A DNA stretch of 9,599 nt from an uncultured Kangiella sp. Lineage in GTDB: Bacteria > Pseudomonadota > Gammaproteobacteria > Enterobacterales > DSM-103792. The stretch's first letter is position 1. Every line of letters starts with the position of its first letter. The position numbers and the translations under genes are program-made. Below are positions 1 through 5,901 of the stretch, one piece after another. The notes under the pieces were generated by a model, which searched no databases, was not told where the DNA came from, and saw nothing but the letters and a program-made list of their open reading frames with translations. The stretch is from NCBI GenBank assembly GCA_946480585.1, contig CAMLKQ010000065.1:1-9599 (forward strand). Direction: 5' to 3'.

Positions 1-173
1 CCTTCGAGGTCGGTACGCTTGATACGCGAACCAGTCACTTCGATGCGCTGCTCTTCTTCTTCGCCGGCCGCTTCGTCAGCTGCGAAAGCCGGGGTGGCAG
101 CAGCAATTGCCGCGCCGCCGATGAGCGCAAAGCGGATGGCTTTGGCGATCGGGTTATTACGTTGAGTACTCAA
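1..173 (-). CDS. TonB-dependent receptor, N-terminal fragment (runs off the window)
   Basis: Only 57 full codons are inside the window; the gene continues past position 1. The translation starts with a Sec signal peptide: polar and basic residues 1-14, a hydrophobic Ala/Gly/Ile stretch 15-27, and a probable signal peptidase I site after TPAFA (residue 31). An acidic stretch (EEEE, 38-41) follows, then RIEVTGSRIKRTDLEG (43-58). An I-x-VTGSRI segment just before the plug domain is typical of outer-membrane TonB-dependent receptors of gammaproteobacteria. The substrate cannot be told from this fragment. The start is taken as TTG at 171-173 because no in-frame ATG lies close by and GGGAGA sits 6 bases upstream. 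It reads in the same direction as pspABC but is about 500 bp beyond pspC and has its own promoter, so it is probably a separate unit. Confidence 0.75.
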   Translation of the reverse strand, partial: MSTQRNNPIAKAIRFALIGGAAIAAATPAFAADEAAGEEEEQRIEVTGSRIKRTDLE

Positions 174-255
174 TGTCGTTCTCCCTGGGTGTGTGAGGGT
201 TCACTAAGCAACACCCGCTCGGCGTTATGGTTCGTCGATGCGAATGAAGCGGGTC

Positions 256-271
256 CAGGCCAAGCGGCCTG
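256..271 (-). repeat. Inverted repeat in the receptor 5' leader
   Basis: CAGGCC and GGCCTG form a perfect 6-bp stem with a 4-base loop, about 9 nt into the predicted receptor mRNA. It has no U-tract, so it is not an intrinsic terminator. It could stabilise the leader or be a protein-binding dyad; no function is shown. Confidence 0.35.
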
Positions 272-286
272 ATCTGTCCGGGGCCG

Positions 287-316
287 ATACTAACTACAAG
301 CGTTTTGGACGGTCAA
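287..316 (-). promoter_or_regulatory. Probable sigma-70 promoter of the TonB-dependent receptor gene
   Basis: On the minus strand TTGACC (311-316) is followed after 18 bases by TAGTAT (287-292). The -35 box matches 5 of 6 consensus bases and the -10 box matches 4 of 6. The predicted transcript would begin near 280 and have a leader of about 107 nt before the TTG start. A short stem (256-271) lies near the 5' end of that leader. Confidence 0.5.
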
Positions 317-690
317 CAGGTTTTTGGTGCGGGTGTCAATGCGAAAAATCCCGCATTTCCTGCGGTACTCTGCACAATTCTTGAGCGAACGAGATGACGG
401 GCTTTGTGCGCCAAAACATGCAGAACCAGTGCCCGAATGGCAGCTTCCGTGATGCCGATTCAGGCTGGATGCGTGTTTCGTCGGTGTGGCGGAACAAAGG
501 CGCGAAATTGGTGCGACGCACAAACCGCAACCTTGATTCGGTGAGGGCGTCGGTTCAGCCACCCGCGTGACGGCTGGCCCGGAGAGATCAACGAACTTCT
601 CATCAGACCAGATGAAAACGCGTGTTTGGCGAAAGTTTGTTCAACCCTGTCTTTTTGTACCAATTAACAACTACGCAGGCTTGGCGCGCT

Positions 691-1182
691 TCAGAGCGAG
701 CGGAATTGCTGTCGCAGAACAAAGGCCGGCTCGGTGACATGACGCTCCATGGCCTGAACCCGGGACTCCAGTTCGGCAAACGCGGCTTCCACGCCAAACC
801 AATCGGGCTCCACCGGTTGCCGAATTACCGCTTGAGGCGTGCTCGGCTGAGACGCCGTTTCGCCTGGTTCCGCCATTGATTCCGTATCGGCCTGCGCTGC
901 TGGACCGCCATCCCAGTGACTCCGGGTATGGCGTACCCAGCCATCAACTTGACCGCGCAGACCGGGCGGCGAGTAGCTGGACAACGGGTCCAGCACAAAC
1001 CAGGCAATGAGGTAGACCGCGACGAGCGGAAACACCTGAGTGGTTACCGCCAGCACGACCAGCGCCAGCCGGATGAGCCAGACCGGCCAATCGAAATAGC
1101 GGCCGATGCCGGCACAGACACCGGCGATTTTGCCGTGGGCCGGGTCGCGGTAAAGCTCACGTGGACGGGATGGCTTAGCCAT
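691..1182 (-). CDS. pspC: PspC, inner-membrane envelope-stress sensor/effector
   Basis: This 163-residue protein is the phage-shock membrane component that, with PspB, recruits PspA and so frees PspF. The PspC domain is at about residues 8-67: LYRDP at the start, KIAGVCAGIGRYFD (18-31), then hydrophobic residues 36-65 ending WFVLDPL. The C-terminus has a short heptad-like helix (about 131-148) and MERHVT followed by LRQQFRSL, which resembles the end of E. coli PspC (MERYVT, LRSRFRQL). At 163 residues it is longer than E. coli PspC (119); the excess is a Pro/Ala/Gln-rich linker at about 68-128. The ATG lies inside the pspB stop (ATGGCTAA, 8-bp overlap), with AGGAG 10 bases upstream (1193-1197). 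A longer frame upstream is open but has no resemblance to PspC and overlaps pspB. Confidence 0.93.
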   Translation of the reverse strand: MAKPSRPRELYRDPAHGKIAGVCAGIGRYFDWPVWLIRLALVVLAVTTQVFPLVAVYLIAWFVLDPLSSYSPPGLRGQVDGWVRHTRSHWDGGPAAQADTESMAEPGETASQPSTPQAVIRQPVEPDWFGVEAAFAELESRVQAMERHVTEPAFVLRQQFRSL

Positions 1183-1432
1183 GCGGATTGCGCTCCTGCC
1201 GGTCGCGCCAGCCCGGGGACTGGGCATCCAGAATCGCTTCCAGTGCGCCGACCCGCTGCTGCAGACGCTCAGCCTGATGCGCCAGACGGCGCAGCCGCGC
1301 TTGGTCTTCCTCGTTCGGCGCAGCATTGCTGCGGCGCTTGCTCCAGTAATGCAGCAGCAGCCACAGCGGCACCACCAAGCCAAACAGGGTGCCGAACAGC
1401 ACGATCATTGCGATACCCAAAAACTCTTGCAT
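1175..1432 (-). CDS. pspB: PspB, inner-membrane partner of PspC
   Basis: This small membrane protein of 85 residues (E. coli about 74) acts with PspC to sense envelope stress. A single transmembrane segment spans about residues 4-26 and ends in PLWLLLHYW, close to the PIWLWLHY of E. coli PspB. A basic cluster (SKRR) marks the cytoplasmic side. A charged helix follows (about 40-70: EEDQARLRRLA, AERLQQRVGALEAILD), likely a coiled coil, then the family's PGWRDR. The last ten or so residues go beyond the E. coli protein. It overlaps pspC by 8 bp and follows pspA by 37 bp, so all three are probably co-transcribed. The upstream Shine-Dalgarno (GAGG, about 11 bases from ATG) is only moderate. Confidence 0.95.
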   Translation of the reverse strand: MQEFLGIAMIVLFGTLFGLVVPLWLLLHYWSKRRSNAAPNEEDQARLRRLAHQAERLQQRVGALEAILDAQSPGWRDRQERNPHG

Positions 1433-1469
1433 GCTTGCTTACGCCTCGCTTCGAATCTGCAGAGCCGGC

Positions 1470-2144
1470 TCAGGCGCCGTTCTTGTCTTTGTCCGCGGCC
1501 ATCTTGGCCTTGAGGGCTGCCAATTGTTGTTCGATACGATCCTTGGCCGCGAGCTCCTCGATTTCCTCCGCCAGTGTTTTGCGTCGGCCGAGATCATGCG
1601 CTTCGAGGTTCGCCTCGCGCTGATCGACTTCGCGCTCGTAAGCATTCAGCGAGGCGTTGGCCAACGGCTGCTGGTCAAGCTGGCGGCGGATTTTCCAGCG
1701 TGAATCCACGGCTTGATGCCGGGTAGACAGTGCCGCTTGCCGGGCTCGCGCATCGTCCAGTTTGTCTTGCAGTTGACTGATTTCGGCGGTGAGTCGGGCC
1801 AAGGTGTCATCGTATAGCGGCAGCCGCTGTCGCCACTCCGCGAGGGCATCCTCGACCCGGGCTCGCTCCAGCAGCGCGGCCTTGGCCAGATCCTCGCGGC
1901 CCTTGCGCAGGGCGAGCTCGGCTTTTTGCTCCCAATCCAGCACATCGTCCTGACCACGCTGCACGCGCCGCTCAAGCTCCTTGCGTTCGGCGATGGTCCG
2001 GGCCGACGTCGTGCGTACTTCAACCAACGTGTCTTCCATTTCCTGAATGATCAGTCGAATGGTTTTTTGCGGATCGGAAGAGCGCTCCAGCAAGCTGCCG
2101 AGATTGCTGCCAATCATGTCGCTGAAGCGGGAAAAAATCCCCAT
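1470..2144 (-). CDS. pspA: PspA, phage-shock protein A (PspF inhibitor and membrane-stabilising ESCRT-III-like protein)
   Basis: A 224-residue protein, the usual PspA length (E. coli 222). In the known system PspA binds PspF and blocks its ATPase in unstressed cells; under stress it moves to the inner membrane and assembles into a scaffold that limits proton leakage. Residues 2-20 (GIFSRFSDMIGSNLGSLLE) form the amphipathic membrane-binding helix. After SSDPQK comes the strongly conserved LIIQEMEDTLVEVR (31-44). The rest is helical and heptad-rich, with AELALRKGREDLAKAAL and DDTLARL close to E. coli, and it ends in LAALKAKM plus a charged tail. There are no Cys residues. AGAGG lies 9 bases before the ATG (2154-2158). 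It is the first gene of pspABC and is driven by the sigma-54 type promoter at 2217-2233. Confidence 0.98.
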   Translation of the reverse strand: MGIFSRFSDMIGSNLGSLLERSSDPQKTIRLIIQEMEDTLVEVRTTSARTIAERKELERRVQRGQDDVLDWEQKAELALRKGREDLAKAALLERARVEDALAEWRQRLPLYDDTLARLTAEISQLQDKLDDARARQAALSTRHQAVDSRWKIRRQLDQQPLANASLNAYEREVDQREANLEAHDLGRRKTLAEEIEELAAKDRIEQQLAALKAKMAADKDKNGA

Positions 2145-2216
2145 GTGGACCTACCTCTTGGCCAGAAATCGGGCCGAACACCAACGCAAGCGGACTACGC
2201 TTGTTTGCCATTTTCA

Positions 2217-2233
2217 TACAACTGCCATGCCAA
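2217..2233 (-). promoter_or_regulatory. Sigma-54 (RpoN) -24/-12 promoter of pspABC
   Basis: On the minus strand TTGGCAT (2227-2233), five bases (GGCAG), then TTGTA (2217-2221). GG at -25/-24 and the TTG of the -12 element have the correct spacing for TGGCAC-N5-TTGCA; only the C at -12 is replaced by T and the last base of the -24 box is T. Transcription would start near 2206, leaving a leader of about 62 nt. A sigma-54 promoter is expected because pspF, a sigma-54 activator, is divergent and adjacent. Confidence 0.75.
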
Positions 2234-2237
2234 ATGC

Positions 2238-2250
2238 TAACGGCTTGTTT
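2238..2250 (-). promoter_or_regulatory. Candidate IHF-binding site in the pspF-pspA control region
   Basis: Minus-strand AAACAAGCCGTTA matches the IHF core WATCAANNNNTTR at all but one defined position. An A/T-rich tract (2258-2266) lies just upstream, as in many IHF sites. It sits between the -24 box and the likely activator sites, the same relative place as the IHF site of the E. coli pspA promoter. DNA bending here would bring PspF to the polymerase. Confidence 0.45.
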
Positions 2251-2275
2251 TGGCGGGAATTTTTTCGTGGCACTC

Positions 2276-2304
2276 TGGTTTGAAGAGCGACGCTGCGGTA
2301 TAAC
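2276..2304 (+). promoter_or_regulatory. Probable weak sigma-70 promoter of the pspF-sap operon
   Basis: TATAAC (2299-2304) matches 5 of 6 bases of the -10 consensus. The best -35 at 17 bp is TGGTTT (2276-2281), a poor match. Transcription would start near 2311, about 26 nt before the pspF ATG. A weak promoter would suit a regulator present in few copies, though it would then also have to serve the sap genes unless they have internal promoters. Confidence 0.4.
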
Positions 2305-2335
2305 ACGCCACCCTTTGGCCAAATCGGCTAACACG
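2286..2335. promoter_or_regulatory. Candidate PspF upstream activating region
   Basis: This lies about 80-130 bp upstream of the predicted pspA start, where PspF sites lie in E. coli. It contains a 7-base direct repeat TAACACG (2301-2307 and 2329-2335, 28 bp apart) and, between the copies, a perfect 10-bp palindrome TTTGGCCAAA (2314-2323). The positions are seen in the sequence; their use by PspF is inferred. The region overlaps the probable pspF promoter and start, which would allow autorepression as in E. coli. Confidence 0.3.
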
Positions 2336-2336
2336 G

Positions 2337-3353
2337 ATGACCGAGCGTGCCCCGGCGCACAATCTGATCGGCGAATCGGCAGTGTTCCTGGAAATGTTGG
2401 AGCACATCTCGCTGGTGGCGCCGCTCAACAAGCCGGTCCTGATCATCGGCGAGCGCGGCACTGGCAAGGAGTTGGTCGCGGCGCGCTTGCACTACCTGTC
2501 GCGGCGCTGGGACCAACCGTTCCTGAAGCTGAACTGCGCTGCCATTAACGAGAACCTGCTGGAAACCGAATTGTTCGGCCACGAAGCCGGCTCCTTTACC
2601 GGCGCCAGCAAGCGTCACCTCGGTCGCTTTGAGCTGGCGGACGGCGGCAGCTTTTTTCTCGATGAGCTGGCCAACACCTCGGCCCGGGTGCAGGAAAAAC
2701 TGCTGCGGGTCATCGAGTACGGCGAATTCGAACGGGTCGGCGGCAACCAGTCGGTCAAAGTCAATGTCCGGCTGATCGCGGCCACCAACGAGGATTTGCC
2801 CGGACTCGCCGAGCTGGGCCGGTTTCGCCATGATCTGCTCGATCGGCTGGCGTTCGACGTCATCACACTGCCGCCGCTGCGGGTGCGCCCGGACGACATC
2901 CTGAAACTGGCTGACCATTTCGCCGTCGCCATGAGCAAGGAACTGGGGCGGGATTATTTTCCCGGGTTCGGCAAGGCAGCAGAACAGCAGCTGTTGGAAT
3001 ACAGCTGGCCCGGCAATGTCCGTGAATTGAAAAACGTGGTTGAGCGTGTCGTTTACCGCAATCCATCAGATCGCATGGTCAGCAAAATCGATTTCGATCC
3101 GTTCGCCTCGCCATGGCGGCCGCGAGCCGTCGCCACCATGGTTCAACAAACCAGCGCGACCACCGACAGTGCGGCGCCGACGCTGCCGCTCGATTTCAAG
3201 CAAGTTACCGAAGCACATGAAATCGAGCTGATCAAACGCGCCCTGCAACAAGGCCAGTTCAACCAGAAAAAAGCCGCCGAGTTACTGGGATTGACCTATC
3301 ATCAATTGCGCGGCTACCTGAAAAAATACCAGTTGCTGAAGGACGACAACTGA
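2337..3353 (+). CDS. pspF: PspF, sigma-54-dependent activator of the psp genes
   Basis: A 338-residue bacterial enhancer-binding protein made only of an AAA+ domain and a C-terminal DNA-binding domain, with no N-terminal sensor, as in E. coli PspF. Walker A is GERGTGKE (38-45), Walker B FFLDEL (106-111), the putative arginine fingers are R164 and R170 (FRHDLLDRL), and sensor II lies near GNVRELKN (226-233). The sigma-54 contact loop reads GSFTGA (85-90) in place of the usual GAFTGA. W58 (RRWDQPF) corresponds to E. coli W56, the contact for inhibition by PspA. The helix-turn-helix is at about 306-331 (FNQKKAAELLGLTYHQLRGYL). The chosen ATG fits the E. coli N-terminus (NLIGE after a few residues). 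It has almost no Shine-Dalgarno, which points to low expression. Its stop overlaps the sapA start (TGATG). Confidence 0.97.
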   Translation: MTERAPAHNLIGESAVFLEMLEHISLVAPLNKPVLIIGERGTGKELVAARLHYLSRRWDQPFLKLNCAAINENLLETELFGHEAGSFTGASKRHLGRFELADGGSFFLDELANTSARVQEKLLRVIEYGEFERVGGNQSVKVNVRLIAATNEDLPGLAELGRFRHDLLDRLAFDVITLPPLRVRPDDILKLADHFAVAMSKELGRDYFPGFGKAAEQQLLEYSWPGNVRELKNVVERVVYRNPSDRMVSKIDFDPFASPWRPRAVATMVQQTSATTDSAAPTLPLDFKQVTEAHEIELIKRALQQGQFNQKKAAELLGLTYHQLRGYLKKYQLLKDDN

Positions 3354-4960
3354 TGTGGCGTTCGCTGTTCGCAGGCTTCTGCTCGGTCGGTCTGCTGGTG
3401 GCATGCACCGGTGGCGAGCAATCGGTGCGCGCAACCGGTTTGGTGTATTGCTCGGAAGGCAGTCCCGACAGTTTCAATCCGCAAATCAGCACGTCCGGCA
3501 CTGCCTACGATGCCAGCGCCCACCCGCTTTACAACCGTTTGGTGGATCTCGACCCCGACACTGGTGAACCGCAACCGGCGCTCGCCGAAAGCTGGACCGT
3601 GTCGCGCGACGGCACCCGCTGGAAATTCAAACTGCGTCACGATGTCCAGTTCCATCGCACCGCCTGGTTCACCCCAAGCCGACCGTTCGATGCCGACGAC
3701 GTCTTGTTCAGCTTTGAGCGGCAATGGCGCCCACGTCATCCGTTTCATCGGGTCTCCGGTGGCAACTACGCCTACTTCGCCAACATCGGCCTCGGCGAGC
3801 TTTTGACCGGCATCGTCAAGCGCGGCGAACATGAGGTGGAATTCCAGTTGCGCGAAGCCAACAGCAGCTTCCTGACCATGCTGTCGATGGAGTTCGCCTC
3901 GATCCTGTCAGCCGAGTATGCCGAGCAGGTGTTGCAAGCCGGCCATCCACAACAGTTGGATCAACTGCCGGTCGGCACCGGCCCGTTTCAGTTGGTGCGT
4001 TATGACCACGGCGCGTTCATCCGCTACGAGGCCAACCCGCAGTACTTTGCCGGTGTGGCCAAGGTGAAACGGCTGGTGTTTGCGATTACACCGGACGCGA
4101 GTTTGCGACTGTCGCGCCTGCGAGCCGGTGAATGCGACGTGATGGCGCAACCGTCGCCGGCGCATTTGCCGCTGATCCGGCAAAACAGCAAACTGAAGCT
4201 GTACAGCCAGCCTAGCCTGAACATCAGTTATTGGGCGTTCAATACCCGGCGACCGCCCTTGAATGATGCCCGGGTCCGGCAAGCACTCAATTACGCCGTC
4301 AACCGCGCCGCCATTCTGGATGCGGTGTATTTCGGTGCCGCGGAACTTGCCAAGAGCCCGGTGCCACCGTTGGTGCCCGGCCACGATCACGCGTTGCAGG
4401 ATTTCCGTCATGATCCGGATCGGGCGCGCGAACTGCTGCGCGAAGCCGGTTATGGCAACGGCTTCACACTCGACATCTGGGCCATGCCGGTCAGCCGGCC
4501 ATACAACCCCAATGCAAAAAAAATGGCGGAACTGATTCAGGACGATTTGCGGCAAGTCGGCGTCAATGCCCGCATCGTCAGTTTTGAGTGGCGCGACTTT
4601 CTGCGCCGCCTTCGACTCGGTGAACACGACAGCGTACTGCTCGGCTGGAGTGGCGATTTGAACGACGCCGATAATTTCCTGACGCCGCTGCTCAGCTGCG
4701 ATGCGATCCGCGCCGGTTCCAACCGGGCGCTGTGGTGCAATGACGAATTCGACACCCTGCTGAACGAAGCACGCAGCAGCCGCGATTTGGCGGTGCGCGA
4801 ACAGCACTATCGCGCCGCCCAGGAATTGTTCAAGGCGCAGGCGCCCTGGCTCACCATTGCCCACTCCACCCAGTTTCTGGTGGCACGGCAATCGATACAG
4901 GGCTTGCGGCAATCGGCCAGTGGCGGTGTGTACTTTCATCATGCGGAGCGTCGGCCATGA
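3353..4960 (+). CDS. sapA: SapA, peptide-binding protein of the Sap ABC transporter (probable lipoprotein)
   Basis: A 535-residue family-5 solute-binding protein that captures peptides for import by SapBCDF; in enteric bacteria Sap is linked to antimicrobial-peptide resistance and, through SapD, to Trk potassium uptake. Family marks are PALAESW...DG...F.LR (75-95), WFTPSRPFDADDV (105-117), VGTGPF (207-212), LNISYWAFNT (289-298) and PPLNDARVRQAL (301-312). Cysteines C33, C261, C449 and C462 lie in the same motifs as in E. coli SapA (VYC, GEC, LLSC, WC), so disulfides are likely. Unlike E. coli SapA, which has an ordinary cleavable signal, residues 15-18 are LVAC after a hydrophobic stretch, a lipobox with Cys18 as the lipidation site and Thr at +2. 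AAGGA lies 9 bases before the ATG, inside pspF. Specificity is unproven; assignment to SapA rather than DppA/OppA rests on these matches and on gene order. Confidence 0.93.
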   Translation: MWRSLFAGFCSVGLLVACTGGEQSVRATGLVYCSEGSPDSFNPQISTSGTAYDASAHPLYNRLVDLDPDTGEPQPALAESWTVSRDGTRWKFKLRHDVQFHRTAWFTPSRPFDADDVLFSFERQWRPRHPFHRVSGGNYAYFANIGLGELLTGIVKRGEHEVEFQLREANSSFLTMLSMEFASILSAEYAEQVLQAGHPQQLDQLPVGTGPFQLVRYDHGAFIRYEANPQYFAGVAKVKRLVFAITPDASLRLSRLRAGECDVMAQPSPAHLPLIRQNSKLKLYSQPSLNISYWAFNTRRPPLNDARVRQALNYAVNRAAILDAVYFGAAELAKSPVPPLVPGHDHALQDFRHDPDRARELLREAGYGNGFTLDIWAMPVSRPYNPNAKKMAELIQDDLRQVGVNARIVSFEWRDFLRRLRLGEHDSVLLGWSGDLNDADNFLTPLLSCDAIRAGSNRALWCNDEFDTLLNEARSSRDLAVREQHYRAAQELFKAQAPWLTIAHSTQFLVARQSIQGLRQSASGGVYFHHAERRP

Positions 4961-5901
4961 CTGCGCGGCTGGGGCGGCAATTGCTGGCCTTGCTGAGCAC
5001 GCTGCTCGGCGTCAGCCTCGCCTGTTATCTGTTGCGGCAACAAATGCCCGAGCAAGCGGCGCCGTCCGTGCTCGGTTTCGGCCGCTACCTGCTGGATTTG
5101 CTGCAAGGGCAATTCGGCGTTGATCAAAACGGCGATGCGGTGCTGCACGGTTTTCTGGCGGTGCTGCCGGCCAGTCTGGAACTGTTGGTCAGTGCCAGCC
5201 TGTTGGCCGTGCTGATCGGCATTCCGGCCGGCGTCAGCGCCGCTCGTCGGCATCAGCAATGGCTTGATCGCTTCGTCGGCGCCTTCACCTTGGTTGGCTA
5301 TTCGGTGCCGGTGTTTTGGTGGGCATTGTTGCTGGTGCTGTGGTTTTCCCTGACGCTGGATTGGACCCCGGTATCCGGCCGGATCAGTTTCCTGTTTGAT
5401 GTCGAAGCGCGCACCGGTTTCATTCTGATTGACACCTGGCTGGCGCGTGATGCCTACGCGCTCGAAGCCTTTCTTGACGCGTTGCGCCACATCCTGCTGC
5501 CAACCCTGGTGTTGGCGCTGTTGCCGATGGCGATGATTGCCCGCGTCACCCGCGCCGCAATGGTCGATGCGCTCGCCGCCGATTACATCCGGATGGCGCG
5601 CGGTCAAGGCATTCCGGAATGGCGGCTGGTGTGGATTTACGCCTTGCGCAACGCCAGCCAGCCGGTGGTGGCCGTGCTCAGCTTGCAACTGTCAGCGCTG
5701 ATCACCGGCCTGATGCTGGTCGAATCGATTTTCTCCTGGCCCGGCGTCGGCAAATGGTTGTTGGATGCGCTTAGTCGCGGCGATTACGCCATCGTGCAGG
5801 GCGGTGCACTGTTGCTCGCCATCGTCGTGGTGGTGATGAATTTCAGCATGGATCTGCTGCGCTTGTGGCTGAGCCCGCCGGAACGAGGTCGCCGCCGATG
5901 A
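4957..5901 (+). CDS. sapB: SapB, permease subunit of the Sap peptide ABC transporter
   Basis: A 314-residue inner-membrane protein of the DppB/OppB family. The first transmembrane helix is at about 8-26; a short periplasmic region follows, and further hydrophobic segments lie near 72-94, 107-135, 180-197, 235-258 and 281-300. GYSVPVFWWALLLVLWFSLTL (114-134), the PVSGR motif (138-142) and FSWPGVGKWLLDA (259-271) match SapB. The cytoplasmic EAA-type loop that docks on the ATPases is ALAADYIRMARGQGI (205-219), with the key Gly at 216 or 218. The ATG overlaps the sapA stop (ATGA) and GGAG is 8 bases upstream (4945-4948). It forms a heterodimeric channel with SapC. Confidence 0.93.
   Translation: MTARLGRQLLALLSTLLGVSLACYLLRQQMPEQAAPSVLGFGRYLLDLLQGQFGVDQNGDAVLHGFLAVLPASLELLVSASLLAVLIGIPAGVSAARRHQQWLDRFVGAFTLVGYSVPVFWWALLLVLWFSLTLDWTPVSGRISFLFDVEARTGFILIDTWLARDAYALEAFLDALRHILLPTLVLALLPMAMIARVTRAAMVDALAADYIRMARGQGIPEWRLVWIYALRNASQPVVAVLSLQLSALITGLMLVESIFSWPGVGKWLLDALSRGDYAIVQGGALLLAIVVVVMNFSMDLLRLWLSPPERGRRR

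Larger units (their letters stand above)
174..690. other. Non-coding gap between the receptor gene and pspC
   Basis: This stretch of 517 bp contains the receptor promoter and leader (174-316) and otherwise no gene I can support. The short open frames in it give low-complexity, Arg/Cys/Pro-rich translations with no family resemblance and no good ribosome binding site. A 6-bp inverted repeat with an 8-base loop (AATGCG 338-343, CGCATT 352-357) lies upstream of the receptor promoter. No convincing terminator for the psp operon (GC-rich stem followed by a T-run) was found downstream of pspC. A small RNA cannot be excluded by eye. Confidence 0.5.

Noticed and set aside
691..1383. Longer N-terminal reading of pspC starting at 1383
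   Set aside because: The extra 67 residues are Cys/Arg/Trp-rich, overlap pspB in another frame and have no PspC resemblance; the start at 1182 has a good ribosome binding site and the ATGGCTAA overlap.
1462..1471. Palindrome GAGCCGGCTC at the end of pspA, considered as a terminator or attenuator
   Set aside because: It has no loop space and no following T-run, and pspB must be transcribed past it.
916..1623. Plus-strand open frame (235 codons) opposite pspC, pspB and part of pspA
   Set aside because: It crosses three well-supported genes on the other strand and has an Arg/Ala/Pro-rich translation without recognisable domains.
2268..2283. Second sigma-54-like site on the plus strand, TGGCAC-N5-TTTGA, upstream of pspF
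   Set aside because: The -24 half is perfect but the invariant GC of the -12 half is TG. pspF in known systems uses a sigma-70 promoter, and TATAAC is nearby.
3908..4942. Long open frame on the minus strand (344 codons) antisense to sapA
   Set aside because: It is the complement of a clear sapA gene, has a Gln/Arg/His-rich translation with no family resemblance, and arises from the GC-rich codon use of the sense gene.
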